A stretch of DNA of 16,769 nt from Casp-actino8 sp964513215. Its GTDB lineage: Bacteria; Actinomycetota; Acidimicrobiia; Acidimicrobiales; Ilumatobacteraceae. This document shows, one piece after another, positions 1 through 6,977 of this stretch. Both the position numbers and the translations under genes were made by a program. The stretch covers positions 1 to 16,769 of the forward strand of contig CAZELU010000042.1 in assembly GCA_964513215.1 (NCBI GenBank). The letters run 5' to 3'. The notes beneath the pieces are model-generated. The model did no database searches, had not been told where the DNA came from, and saw only the letters and a list, made by a program, of their open reading frames with translations. Each line of letters opens with the position of its first letter. The first letter of the stretch is position 1.

Positions 1-365
1 ACACGCAACACGTTGTCGGTTCCGAGGATCTGCTTCACGCGTCGCGTGGCTCGCTCGAACGCGAATTCGAGGACACGCCGTTCGGGGCGAATGCCACCTT
101 CGGCCAGTTGCGATTCGATGGTGGCCAGTCGACCCAGGCTCTGCTGCAACGGAGCGGCGGCCACGAACCAGCCGAAACCTTGGCGGGCATCCAACAAGTT
201 CTCGTCACGGAGGGTCTCGAGGGCGCGTCGAACCGTCACTCGACTGGCGTCGAATTCGTGACCCAGATCGGCCTCGGAGGGCAGGAGCCGACCGGCCGCG
301 TACGTGCCGTCGACCACGCGCCGACGCAGTTCGTCGGCGATCGTCCGATACCTGATCTCCCGCAC
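1..365 (-). CDS. GntR-family (HutC-like) transcriptional regulator, 5' part
   Basis: The 121 visible codons begin VREIRYRTIADELRRRV and form a GntR winged helix-turn-helix at about residues 1-68. The signature LPSEADLGHEFDASRVTVRRAL lies at residues 28-49 and the wing ends at RQGFGWFV. Residues 80-121 look like the start of a UTRA-type effector domain, which points to the HutC subfamily. The GTG at 363-365 is the only good start, because an in-frame TAG lies just upstream on this strand. A TATGAT -10 box lies 6 nt before it, so the mRNA is probably leaderless. The gene is divergent from aconitase across 20 bp, the usual layout for a local, self-controlling regulator. The ligand is unknown because the effector domain runs off the window. 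The family call is firm; the target genes are inference. Confidence 0.88.
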   Translation of the reverse strand, partial: MREIRYRTIADELRRRVVDGTYAAGRLLPSEADLGHEFDASRVTVRRALETLRDENLLDARQGFGWFVAAAPLQQSLGRLATIESQLAEGGIRPERRVLEFAFERATRRVKQILGTDNVLR

Positions 366-370
366 ACTTG

Positions 371-376
371 TATCAT
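371..376 (+). promoter_or_regulatory. -10 box of acn (TATCAT)
   Basis: TATCAT ends 9 nt before the ATG at 386, so transcription should start within a few bases of the start codon. No Shine-Dalgarno sequence is visible, consistent with a leaderless or near-leaderless mRNA. No convincing -35 hexamer is seen; its place lies inside the gntR coding sequence. Confidence 0.5.
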
Positions 377-377
377 A
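372..377 (-). promoter_or_regulatory. -10 box of gntR (TATGAT)
   Basis: Read on the minus strand, TATGAT is followed by 6 nt and then the GTG start codon at 365, the spacing expected for a leaderless transcript. It is offset by one base from the acn -10 box on the other strand, so the two promoters physically exclude each other. Confidence 0.45.
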
Positions 378-385
378 CTTGTCCT

Positions 386-2653
386 ATGAGCACCGTGACC
401 GCCGGGACCCCCATCGACCTCGTCAACAAGGTGTACGCCTCGCTCTCCGAGCGCGTCGCCATCGGCCGGCAGCGCCTCGGACGGCCGCTGACACTGGCCG
501 AGAAGATTCTCGTGAATCACCTCGTCGATCCGAAAACGCAGGAGATGGAGCGCGGTAACAGCTACGCCGACTTCAATCCCGATCGCGTCGCGATGCAGGA
601 CGCCACCGCGCAGATGGCGCTGTTGCAGTTCATGACGGCCGGTCTTCCGCGCACACTCGTGCCGAGCACCGTGCACTGCGATCACCTCATCCTCGCCAAG
701 GTCGGCGCCAAGATCGACCTCGGTGTCGCGATCGACGACAACCGCGAGGTGTACGACTTCTTGAAGTCGGTATCGGCGAAGTACGGCATCGGTTTCTGGG
801 GCCCTGGCAGCGGCATCATCCACCAAGTCGTCCTCGAGAACTACGCGTTCCCCGGCGGCATGATGATCGGCACCGACAGCCACACGCCGAATGCCGGCGG
901 TCTCGGCATGGTCGCCATCGGAGTCGGCGGCGCCGATGCGGTCGACGTGATGACCGGCTTCCCGTTCAACGTGAAGTGGCCCAAGGTGATCGGCGTCAAG
1001 CTCACCGGAACTCTCTCGGGATGGTCGTCGCCCAAGGACATCATCCTCGAAGTCGCGCGTGTCCTCACCGTGGAAGGCGGCACCGGTGCAATCGTCGAAT
1101 ACTTCGGACCCGGCGCCGACAGCATCTCGGCCACCGGCAAGGCCACGGTGTGCAACATGGGTGCCGAGATCGGCGCCACCTGTTCGGTGTTCCCGTACGA
1201 CCACAACATGGCGCTCTATCTGAAGGCGACCGGACGCGAGGACATCGCCGATGCCGCCGACAAGGTGGCCGTCGATCTTCGTCCGGACGACGGTGCGCAC
1301 TACGACCAGGTCATCGAAATCGACCTCGATCAACTCAAGCCGCTCATCAACGGACCGCACTCCCCCGACCGTGCACACAAGATCGGCAAAGCAGTCGGTG
1401 ACGCGGCCCGCGAGAACGACTGGCCGCTCGAAGTGTCGGCCGCACTCATCGGTTCGTGCACCAATTCGTCGTACGAGGACATCACTCGCGCTGCGTCGAT
1501 CGCGCGTCAGGCCGCGGCCAAGGGTCTGCGCGCACAGTGCGAACTGCTCATCAGTCCAGGCTCCGAGCAGATCCGCGCCACCATCGAGCGTGACGGCCTC
1601 ATGGCCGACCTCGAAGCGGTGGGGGCCACGGTTCTGGCCAACGCATGCGGCCCGTGCATCGGTCAGTGGGAGCGGGCCAAGGCGGTCACCGACAAGCCCA
1701 ACAGCATCGTCAACTCGTTCAACCGCAACTTCCCCAAGCGAAACGACGGCTCGGCCAACACACTCAGCTTCGTCACGTCACCCGACACCGTGATGGCCAT
1801 CGCACTGTCGGGCCGTCTCGACTTCGATCCGACGGTCGACACCATCACGGCACCCGACGGTACGCAGGTGAAGCTCGACCCGCCGGTGGGCGAAGTTCTG
1901 CCCAACCGCGGTTACGACCCGGGCTCGAACACGTTCACCGCTCCCCCGGCCGACGGCTCGGGTGTCACAGTCGCCGTGAGCCCCACCAGCGATCGTCTGC
2001 AATTGCTCGATCCGTTCCCGGCCTGGAACGGCCAGGACTACCGGGGCCTCCCGGTGCTCATGAAGGCACAGGGCAAGTGCACCACCGACCACATCTCGGC
2101 GGCCGGCAAGTGGCTCACCTACCGCGGTCACCTCGAGAACATCTCGGGCAACTTGTTCATCGGTGCGGTCAATGCGTTCTCGGGTGCGGTCGGCGAAGGC
2201 AAGGACATCACCGACGGCGGCACGCGCTCGTATCCCGACATCGCCAAGCGCTATAGCCAGGCCGGCATTCAGTGGTGTGCCATCGGCGATCGCAACTACG
2301 GCGAGGGTTCGTCGCGTGAGCACGCGGCCATGGAGCCGCGCTTCCGCGGCGGCGTGGTGATCTTCGCTCGCTCGTTCGCGCGAATCCACGAGACCAACTT
2401 GAAGAAGCAGGGTCTCGTTCCGCTCACGTTCGCCGATCCGAACACCTACGAACTCATCGGCGAGGACGACCGCATCAACGTGTTGAACTTGCCGCCCGTC
2501 CCGGGCCGGAACGTGAAGTGCCAGATCGTCAAGCCCGACGGCTCGATCGTCGACTTCGAAGCGCTGCACACGTTCAGCGACGAACAAGTCGAATGGTTCA
2601 AGGCCGGTTCGGCGCTCAACATCGTTCGCGCGAAGGTAGCCGGAAGCCGCTGA
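386..2653 (+). CDS. acn: Aconitate hydratase
   Basis: Interconverts citrate and isocitrate through aconitate in the TCA cycle, in the cytoplasm. The 755-residue protein has the length of the mitochondrial-type aconitase class. The three [4Fe-4S] ligands are visible as C358 (GSCTNSS), C421 and C424 (ACGPCIG). Other hallmarks are GTDSHTPNAGGLG in the N-terminal half and the C-terminal swivel-domain motif GDRNYGEGSSREHAA. The ATG at 386 is chosen because it follows the -10 box; a TTG at 368 is in frame but lies inside the operator. The stop overlaps the next start by one base (TGATG), so the nitroreductase is probably translationally coupled. Control by the divergent GntR protein is inferred from the operator over the promoter. 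The function is near certain. Confidence 0.97.
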   Translation: MSTVTAGTPIDLVNKVYASLSERVAIGRQRLGRPLTLAEKILVNHLVDPKTQEMERGNSYADFNPDRVAMQDATAQMALLQFMTAGLPRTLVPSTVHCDHLILAKVGAKIDLGVAIDDNREVYDFLKSVSAKYGIGFWGPGSGIIHQVVLENYAFPGGMMIGTDSHTPNAGGLGMVAIGVGGADAVDVMTGFPFNVKWPKVIGVKLTGTLSGWSSPKDIILEVARVLTVEGGTGAIVEYFGPGADSISATGKATVCNMGAEIGATCSVFPYDHNMALYLKATGREDIADAADKVAVDLRPDDGAHYDQVIEIDLDQLKPLINGPHSPDRAHKIGKAVGDAARENDWPLEVSAALIGSCTNSSYEDITRAASIARQAAAKGLRAQCELLISPGSEQIRATIERDGLMADLEAVGATVLANACGPCIGQWERAKAVTDKPNSIVNSFNRNFPKRNDGSANTLSFVTSPDTVMAIALSGRLDFDPTVDTITAPDGTQVKLDPPVGEVLPNRGYDPGSNTFTAPPADGSGVTVAVSPTSDRLQLLDPFPAWNGQDYRGLPVLMKAQGKCTTDHISAAGKWLTYRGHLENISGNLFIGAVNAFSGAVGEGKDITDGGTRSYPDIAKRYSQAGIQWCAIGDRNYGEGSSREHAAMEPRFRGGVVIFARSFARIHETNLKKQGLVPLTFADPNTYELIGEDDRINVLNLPPVPGRNVKCQIVKPDGSIVDFEALHTFSDEQVEWFKAGSALNIVRAKVAGSR

Positions 2654-3315
2654 TGGACCTGCGCGAAGCACTGCGGTCAACCGCGGCCATTCGCGCCTTC
2701 ACCGATCGTCCCGTCTCCGACGAGACGATCGCCGCCATTCTCGACGACGCGCGTTTCGCACCGAGCGGCGGCAACCGCCAACCGTGGCGCATCGCCGTAC
2801 TGAAGGATCGCGCGGTGCGCCGCTCCCTCGCCGACGCCATGCAACCGGTCTGGGACGAATACATGGTGGCCACCGCCGCGGGCCAGACACCGTTCACCGC
2901 CGTCCCGCCCGCGGGCTACACACCGCCTACCGATCGACCGCCGCATGCACCCAATCCGTTGCTCACCAACATCGAATCGATTCCGGTCGTGCTCGCCGTG
3001 GCCGCCGACTTGTCGCGTATCGCGCTGATGGACAAGGACCTCGACCGTCCGGCCGTGGCCGGTGGTGCTTCCATCTATCCGTTCTGCTGGAGCATCCTGT
3101 TGGCCGCGCGCGAACACGACCTTGGCGGTGTCATCACCACATTCGCCACGCGGGTCGAGCCGATCACCGGCCCGCTGCTGGGATTGCCGGCCGATCACGT
3201 GTTGGCGGCCGTGATCTTCCTCGGCCATCCCGAGCGGCGGCCCACCAAGTTGAAGCGTTCGCCCGTGGTGACCACCATCGATCGTTTCGACGGTCCACCA
3301 CTCTCGTACGATTGA
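2653..3315 (+). CDS. Nitroreductase-family flavoprotein
   Basis: A 220-residue protein with the FMN-dependent nitroreductase fold. The N-terminus has LRSTAAIRAFTDRPVSDETI (residues 7-26), where R14 is the usual flavin-phosphate contact region, and APSGGNRQPWRI at 36-47. The C-terminal part has WSILLAAREHDLGGVITTF and PADHVLAAVIFLGHP, typical of the family's dimer and flavin-binding regions. Such enzymes reduce nitro compounds, quinones or other electrophiles with NAD(P)H, and some members do quite different chemistry, so the substrate cannot be given. The ATG overlaps the acn stop codon by one base, so expression probably follows acn. The insert at about residues 80-110, rich in Pro and Thr, is somewhat long for a minimal member. 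Confidence 0.85.
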   Translation: MDLREALRSTAAIRAFTDRPVSDETIAAILDDARFAPSGGNRQPWRIAVLKDRAVRRSLADAMQPVWDEYMVATAAGQTPFTAVPPAGYTPPTDRPPHAPNPLLTNIESIPVVLAVAADLSRIALMDKDLDRPAVAGGASIYPFCWSILLAAREHDLGGVITTFATRVEPITGPLLGLPADHVLAAVIFLGHPERRPTKLKRSPVVTTIDRFDGPPLSYD

Positions 3316-3318
3316 CCC

Positions 3319-4371
3319 GTGCGCACGGGCCTGCTCTCACTCGGTGATCTGATCCGTGATCCGCTCACCGGCGAGCTGCGCACACCCGCGCAACGACATC
3401 GCAATCTGATCGATCAGGCGGTGTGGGCCGAGGCGGCTGGCTTCGACACCATTCACTTCGGTGAGCACCACTTCAGCCGTTACATCATGTCGTCACCGCA
3501 AGTCGTGCTCGCGGCCGCGGCCGAACGAACCACGACTCTGCGCCTCTCCACCGGCGTGGCCCTCGCGGCCAATCTCGATCCGGTGCGTGTAGCCGAGGAT
3601 TACGCGACCATCGACGCCATCTCCAACGGACGCGTCGAACCGTGCTTCGGTCGCGGCACGTTGTTCCCCGACGTCTATTCCGAGTTCGGCCAGGACGAAG
3701 CGTGTGCGTCCGAACGATTCGCCGAGAGTCTCGAGTTGATCCTGCGACTGTGGTCGGAAGAAGAAGTCACGTGGACGGGACGACATCGCGCACCGCTCCA
3801 TCACGCCACGGTTCACCCGCGGCCGACACAAACGCCGCGCCCGCCGGTCTGGGTCGGCGCCGGCCTCAGCATCGAGAGTGTCGATCTGGCCGCGCGACTC
3901 GGTTGTTGGCTCATGCTGCCAACGGTGTTCGGCGTGTGGGAGATGTTCAAGCCAGCGGTCGAGCACTACGAAGCGGCCTGGACGAAGTACGGACACGATC
4001 CGGCGCAACGGCGCATCGGTGCGATCTGTCATTTCGGAGTCGCCCGCACGTCACAAGAGGCTCACGCGCGTTTTCGTCCGCGCTACGAGGCGTACTGGGG
4101 CGAACTCTCGAAGTGGACGAGCGAAAGCGCTCAGCGCGCTGGTCGCGAACCGCGCCCGTTCCCGATTCCGTCGTACGACACGATGACGTCGTCGATCGCC
4201 ATCTGCGGTTCGCCGGCCGAAGTTCTCGAGCGATTCGCCGTGGCTCGTGAGACCATGCACCTCGACACGCATTTGGTCATGCTCGACATGGGTGGCATGC
4301 CCGATCGAGAACTGCGTGATTCGTTCGACGTTCTGGCCAGCGACGTGTTGCCAGCACTGCGCGCGGCCTGA
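3319..4371 (+). CDS. LLM-class flavin-dependent oxidoreductase
   Basis: A 350-residue luciferase-like (TIM-barrel) monooxygenase-family protein. Visible hallmarks are AEAAGFDTIHFGEHHF (37-52), the TGVALAANLDPVRVAEDYATIDAIS segment and NGRVEPCFGRG, which in this family follow the second and third barrel strands. A PRPTQTPRPPVWVG segment precedes the region that normally closes the active site. It uses FMN or F420 as cofactor; the sequence alone does not decide which. The start is GTG, three bases after the preceding stop, so it is the third gene of the acn operon. Its substrate is unknown. Pairing with a nitroreductase raises the idea of shared flavin chemistry, but the two need not act together. 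Confidence 0.85.
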   Translation: MRTGLLSLGDLIRDPLTGELRTPAQRHRNLIDQAVWAEAAGFDTIHFGEHHFSRYIMSSPQVVLAAAAERTTTLRLSTGVALAANLDPVRVAEDYATIDAISNGRVEPCFGRGTLFPDVYSEFGQDEACASERFAESLELILRLWSEEEVTWTGRHRAPLHHATVHPRPTQTPRPPVWVGAGLSIESVDLAARLGCWLMLPTVFGVWEMFKPAVEHYEAAWTKYGHDPAQRRIGAICHFGVARTSQEAHARFRPRYEAYWGELSKWTSESAQRAGREPRPFPIPSYDTMTSSIAICGSPAEVLERFAVARETMHLDTHLVMLDMGGMPDRELRDSFDVLASDVLPALRAA

Positions 4372-4396
4372 GGCGCGCTCGCTGAAGCGATCTCAG
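4368..4396. terminator. Weak hairpin between convergent stop codons
   Basis: Only 21 bp separate the LLM oxidoreductase from the convergent HAD-PlsC gene. The spot holds nested inverted repeats: CTGAG/CTCAG outside and TCGCT-GA-AGCGA inside. Both stop codons lie within the outer arms. A bidirectional terminator is plausible, but the arms are unevenly spaced and no T-run follows on either side. Confidence 0.3.
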
Positions 4397-5817
4397 TCGG
4401 TGCCGGGCCGACGCGTGGTTTCTCTCTCCGGATCGCCCGTGTAACCAGGCGGATACGTGAGGCGGAGTTCGGCCTCGGTCGGAACGCGCTTCATCCGCGC
4501 CTCCGCCGGTAGCAAGCCGCTGATCGCGGTCATGATCTTCTTGGTAGCCGGCGCCGGTGTCTTGCCACCGATCTTGAACGGTTCGCCCACGCGAATGCGC
4601 ACGAGTGGCGGATTCACCACGTTCAACAGGTTGGGTAGGCGCGACGAGCGCGGCCACACCTTCTCGGTGCCCCACAATCCCACTGGTACGACCGGAGCCT
4701 TGGTGAGAATCGCCAAGCGTGCCGCGCCCCAGCGGCCCTTCAGAGCCGGATCGAAGAAGGCCGGTCCGCGCGGAATGGTTCCTTCCGGCATGATCGCCAC
4801 GACTTCGCCAGCGAGCAACGCGTCGGCCGCGGCCATCAGCGGTTCGTCGCTGCCGGTTCCACGCTCCACACGAATGCCACCCAATGCGGTCGCGAGTTGT
4901 CCGATCACCGGCGCATCGAACACTTCCTTCTTGCCCAGTGCGCGCACCGGACGTCCGGCCCGCGCGACCGTGACGGCCATGGCGAAGATGTCGAAGTACG
5001 AACGATGGTTGCCACAAATGATGGCCGGGCCATCGCTCGGAATGTTCTCGGTGCCTTCGATGTCGAACTTCGCGAACGGAATGAACTGCGGGCGCGCCAA
5101 CTCGAGCAGCAACTTCTGCAGTTCCATGTTGACCACGGGAACCTTGGCGACGCCCTTGGGCAGATCGAAGTGCAGAACCGGCCACCGGCGAGCGGCGGCC
5201 ACGACAGCAAGGCGTGGATCGGGATTCACCGCATGCGGGAAGGCCACCGCCGACAACAGCGGAACGTCGAACACCGAATCGGAATACGCGAAGGATTCAC
5301 CCAAGTCGACGTCGTTCTGTCCGGCCCACTCGCGAACCGCTTCGAGCTTTCCGCTGTTCCACACGAACGGACCGTCGATGGTTCCGTCGTACGTGCCGTC
5401 CTTGGCCACGCCATAGCGCGTGGCGACGAGGTCGTCGAACTTCAACAAGTCGGCCAATGGCTTCACCAAGTCGTACGGCGTGGTGGTGGCGATGACGAGT
5501 TTGCGCCCAGCGGCCCGGTGTTCTTCGATCACCTTCAACGCATACGGCGGAACCATGTCACGCAGTTGCTTCGCCGCAACCTTGGCGGCCGCGCGCACAT
5601 CGGCGCGCTTGCGACCACGTGACAACGCGGCGGCCTGACGAGCCAGGGCCATCGACGGCAGTGTCTCACCCACGCGGTTGAAGATTTCGAACAACGCCTT
5701 CTCACCGGGCAGAGCTCGTGAGGTGACACCAGCCGCGCGCATCGCGTCGGAGTACACCGCACCCGACGCGCCCGTGATGAGCGTGCGATCGAGATCGAAG
5801 ATGGCCGCCGCTGTCAC
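4393..5817 (-). CDS. HAD-IB hydrolase fused to PlsC-type acyltransferase
   Basis: A 474-residue two-domain protein. Residues 1-210 are a HAD subfamily IB phosphatase: FDLDRT with the nucleophile D8 and acid D10, the TTT stretch at 111-113 as motif II, K157 as motif III, and the acidic pair D180 and D184 in YSDSVFD. Residues about 245-440 are a 1-acylglycerol-3-phosphate acyltransferase domain: NHRSYFD (N270, H271, D276, the HX4D catalytic motif), GGIRVERG (313-320), MPEGTIPRG (343-351) and VVPVGLWG. This points to phospholipid or glycolipid assembly at the inner membrane, with the phosphatase acting on a related phospho-intermediate; the exact lipid is unknown. Such fusions are known in actinobacteria. 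The GTG at 5817 is chosen because it puts motif I at the N-terminus as usual. It has no clear ribosome-binding site and follows a palindromic leader. Confidence 0.9.
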   Translation of the reverse strand: MTAAAIFDLDRTLITGASGAVYSDAMRAAGVTSRALPGEKALFEIFNRVGETLPSMALARQAAALSRGRKRADVRAAAKVAAKQLRDMVPPYALKVIEEHRAAGRKLVIATTTPYDLVKPLADLLKFDDLVATRYGVAKDGTYDGTIDGPFVWNSGKLEAVREWAGQNDVDLGESFAYSDSVFDVPLLSAVAFPHAVNPDPRLAVVAAARRWPVLHFDLPKGVAKVPVVNMELQKLLLELARPQFIPFAKFDIEGTENIPSDGPAIICGNHRSYFDIFAMAVTVARAGRPVRALGKKEVFDAPVIGQLATALGGIRVERGTGSDEPLMAAADALLAGEVVAIMPEGTIPRGPAFFDPALKGRWGAARLAILTKAPVVPVGLWGTEKVWPRSSRLPNLLNVVNPPLVRIRVGEPFKIGGKTPAPATKKIMTAISGLLPAEARMKRVPTEAELRLTYPPGYTGDPERETTRRPGTD

Positions 5818-5844
5818 CGGGCGAACGGTACCGCTGAACGGGAA

Positions 5845-5871
5845 AGGCCCCACGTGGGGGACGTGGGGCCT
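5845..5871 (-). promoter_or_regulatory. Strong palindrome in the HAD-PlsC leader (possible attenuator)
   Basis: The arms AGGCCCCACGT (5845-5855) and ACGTGGGGCCT (5861-5871) are perfect reverse complements of 11 bp around a 5-nt homopolymer loop. In the HAD-PlsC transcript the hairpin ends about 28 nt before the GTG start and is followed by UUUCCC, a short and imperfect U-tract. No gene reads into it from the plus strand, so an ordinary gene-end terminator makes little sense here. It may be an attenuator, an RNA stability element, or a DNA-binding palindrome. Confidence 0.6.
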
Positions 5872-5896
5872 CTCAACCTGAGATCCCTGTGGCGCT

Positions 5897-5937
5897 GGGG
5901 GGATGGCCACTGGGGGATCGTTCGCGTGGATGGGGGG
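5897..5937 (+). other. Cluster of G-runs
   Basis: Three runs of six, five and six G (5897-5902, 5912-5916, 5932-5937) lie within 41 bases. Two more runs at 5856-5860 and 5865-5868 belong to the nearby palindrome. The G-rich strand is the non-transcribed strand for HAD-PlsC, so its leader would be C-rich. Loops of 9 and 15 nt make a stable G-quadruplex only possible, not likely. Confidence 0.3.
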
Positions 5938-5948
5938 ACATCCGCGCT

Positions 5949-5976
5949 GTATGTACGTGAAAGTATGCACGTGAAT
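5949..5976. repeat. Tandem 14-mer, candidate operator
   Basis: Two adjacent copies, GTATGTACGTGAAA and GTATGCACGTGAAT, agree at 12 of 14 positions. They cover the predicted -10 box and start point of the HAD-PlsC promoter and lie about 50-77 bp upstream of the lysR start. That placement suits a regulator site controlling one or both divergent genes. The second copy contains the palindrome CACGTG. Confidence 0.5.
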
Positions 5977-5990
5977 GGGTGACCGTTCAA
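5962..5990 (-). promoter_or_regulatory. Candidate promoter of the HAD-PlsC gene
   Basis: On the minus strand TTGAAC (5985-5990) is separated by 17 nt from CATACT (5962-5967), each matching the sigma-70-type consensus at four of six bases. Transcription would begin near 5955, giving a leader of about 138 nt that carries the C-rich tract and the 11-bp hairpin. Confidence 0.4.
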
Positions 5991-6011
5991 GCCGATAGAT
6001 GAGATGGGTAG

Positions 6012-6017
6012 TATCAT
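6012..6017 (+). promoter_or_regulatory. -10 box of lysR (TATCAT)
   Basis: The hexamer is identical to the acn -10 box. It ends 8 nt before the ATG at 6026, again implying a leaderless or nearly leaderless mRNA. GGAG lies directly against the ATG, too close to act as a normal ribosome-binding site. No good -35 hexamer is seen. Confidence 0.4.
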
Positions 6018-6025
6018 TTCTGGAG

Positions 6026-6961
6026 ATGGACCTGCGCCAGATCTCGACCCTCGTCGCCATCGCCGATCATGGGTCGTTCTCGGCCGCCGCCCGGGCCCTC
6101 TACACCGTCCAATCCAACGTCTCGGCCCACATCGCCCGACTCGAACGCGAACTGGGGGTCACTCTCATCGACCGGGCCTCGGGCCAGGTGACCGACGAAG
6201 GAGCCCTGGTCATCGAGCGGGCGCGGCGCATCCTGCGCGAGGTCGACGACATTTCAGCCGACCTGGCCGCCCTCGACGACGTGATCTCGGGCGACACCCG
6301 GATTGGCGTGATCGGCACCACCGCCCGCTGGCTCATGCCGGCCTTCCTCACCACACTGCGCACGCAGTACCCGGCCATTCGACCCACCATCTCCGACGGC
6401 GGAACCTCGACCCTCGTTCCTCGCCTGGTCGCCGGCCAACTCGACGCCGCGATCGTCCACTTGCCCGTCGACGATCCCGAACTCACCGTCGAGCCGTTGT
6501 TCGCCGAAGACCTGATCCTCCTCGTACCGAAATCGCACCCGCTGTTCGGTCGTGACTCGGTGGGCATCGTCGAACTCGCCGAACACCCGATCCTGCTCCC
6601 ACCGCGATCGTCGCAGTTGCGTCGCATCATCAATCGCGCCGCCGAGTCACACGCTGTCACGCTGTCGGCGCAGGCCGAGATCGATGGTGTGCGCCTGATG
6701 GCGTCCCTCGCGTTCGAAGGTTTCGGCGCCGCGGTCGTGCCGGCCACCGCCGTGCCCAAGTGGTTGTCGGGAGATTTCCAGCGCATCGACGTGCCCGAAC
6801 TCCCCCGTCGCGTGGTGGGTTGGGTGCAACGGCGCCGCCCGCGTCCGGGTCCACCCACGCGCGCCGCGCTCGACACCGTGCGCGAACTCGTCGCTCGGCG
6901 CGGGAAGCGTCAGCCCGGTGTGTACGTGGGCTCCGACGCGTTCCCCCTCAAGGCGACCTGA
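6026..6961 (+). CDS. LysR-family transcriptional regulator
   Basis: A 311-residue protein with a classic LysR architecture. The N-terminal helix-turn-helix is MDLRQISTLVAIADHGSFSAAARALYTVQSNVSAHIARLERELGVTLIDR at residues 1-50, followed by a linker helix and a periplasmic-binding-protein-like effector domain from about residue 90 (TRIGVIGTTARWLMPAFLTTL). The ATG at 6026 is chosen because it starts the HTH and sits right after a -10 box. It is divergent from HAD-PlsC and only 16 bp upstream of the carboxyltransferase-like gene, so either or both may be targets. Both neighbours suggest acyl-CoA or lipid metabolism, but the inducer is unknown. The basic tail after residue 270 (RRRPRPGPPTR) is slightly extended. 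Confidence 0.93.
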   Translation: MDLRQISTLVAIADHGSFSAAARALYTVQSNVSAHIARLERELGVTLIDRASGQVTDEGALVIERARRILREVDDISADLAALDDVISGDTRIGVIGTTARWLMPAFLTTLRTQYPAIRPTISDGGTSTLVPRLVAGQLDAAIVHLPVDDPELTVEPLFAEDLILLVPKSHPLFGRDSVGIVELAEHPILLPPRSSQLRRIINRAAESHAVTLSAQAEIDGVRLMASLAFEGFGAAVVPATAVPKWLSGDFQRIDVPELPRRVVGWVQRRRPRPGPPTRAALDTVRELVARRGKRQPGVYVGSDAFPLKAT

Positions 6962-6977
6962 GACCTACGCTCACGGC

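Larger units (their letters stand above)
365..385. promoter_or_regulatory. Divergent gntR/acn operator, ACTTGT direct repeat
   Basis: ACTTGT occurs at 366-371 and again at 377-382, an 11-bp period that places both copies on the same DNA face. The N5 spacer carries the -10 boxes of both divergent genes, so a bound protein would block both promoters. The same repeat with the same spacing occurs upstream of icd (15503-15523), with 16 of 21 positions identical. ACTTGT resembles half-sites I recall for HutC-type GntR proteins, but those are usually inverted repeats, so the direct orientation is odd. A smaller palindrome, GTATCATAC at 370-378, lies at the centre. Confidence 0.6.

Noticed and set aside
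368..385. TTG start for aconitase at 368
   Set aside because: It lies inside the operator and overlaps the -10 box; the ATG at 386 is better placed and gives the usual protein length.
236..1378. Long minus-strand open frame of 380 codons opposite gntR and acn
   Set aside because: It lies opposite the strongly conserved aconitase and shows the Arg/Asp/Val/His-rich composition of a shadow frame in high-GC DNA.
3007..3012. Single ACTTGT or ACAAGT hexamers inside genes (for example near 2153, 3007, 16166 and 11487)
   Set aside because: They occur once each, without a second copy at 11 bp, and lie in coding sequence; chance matches.
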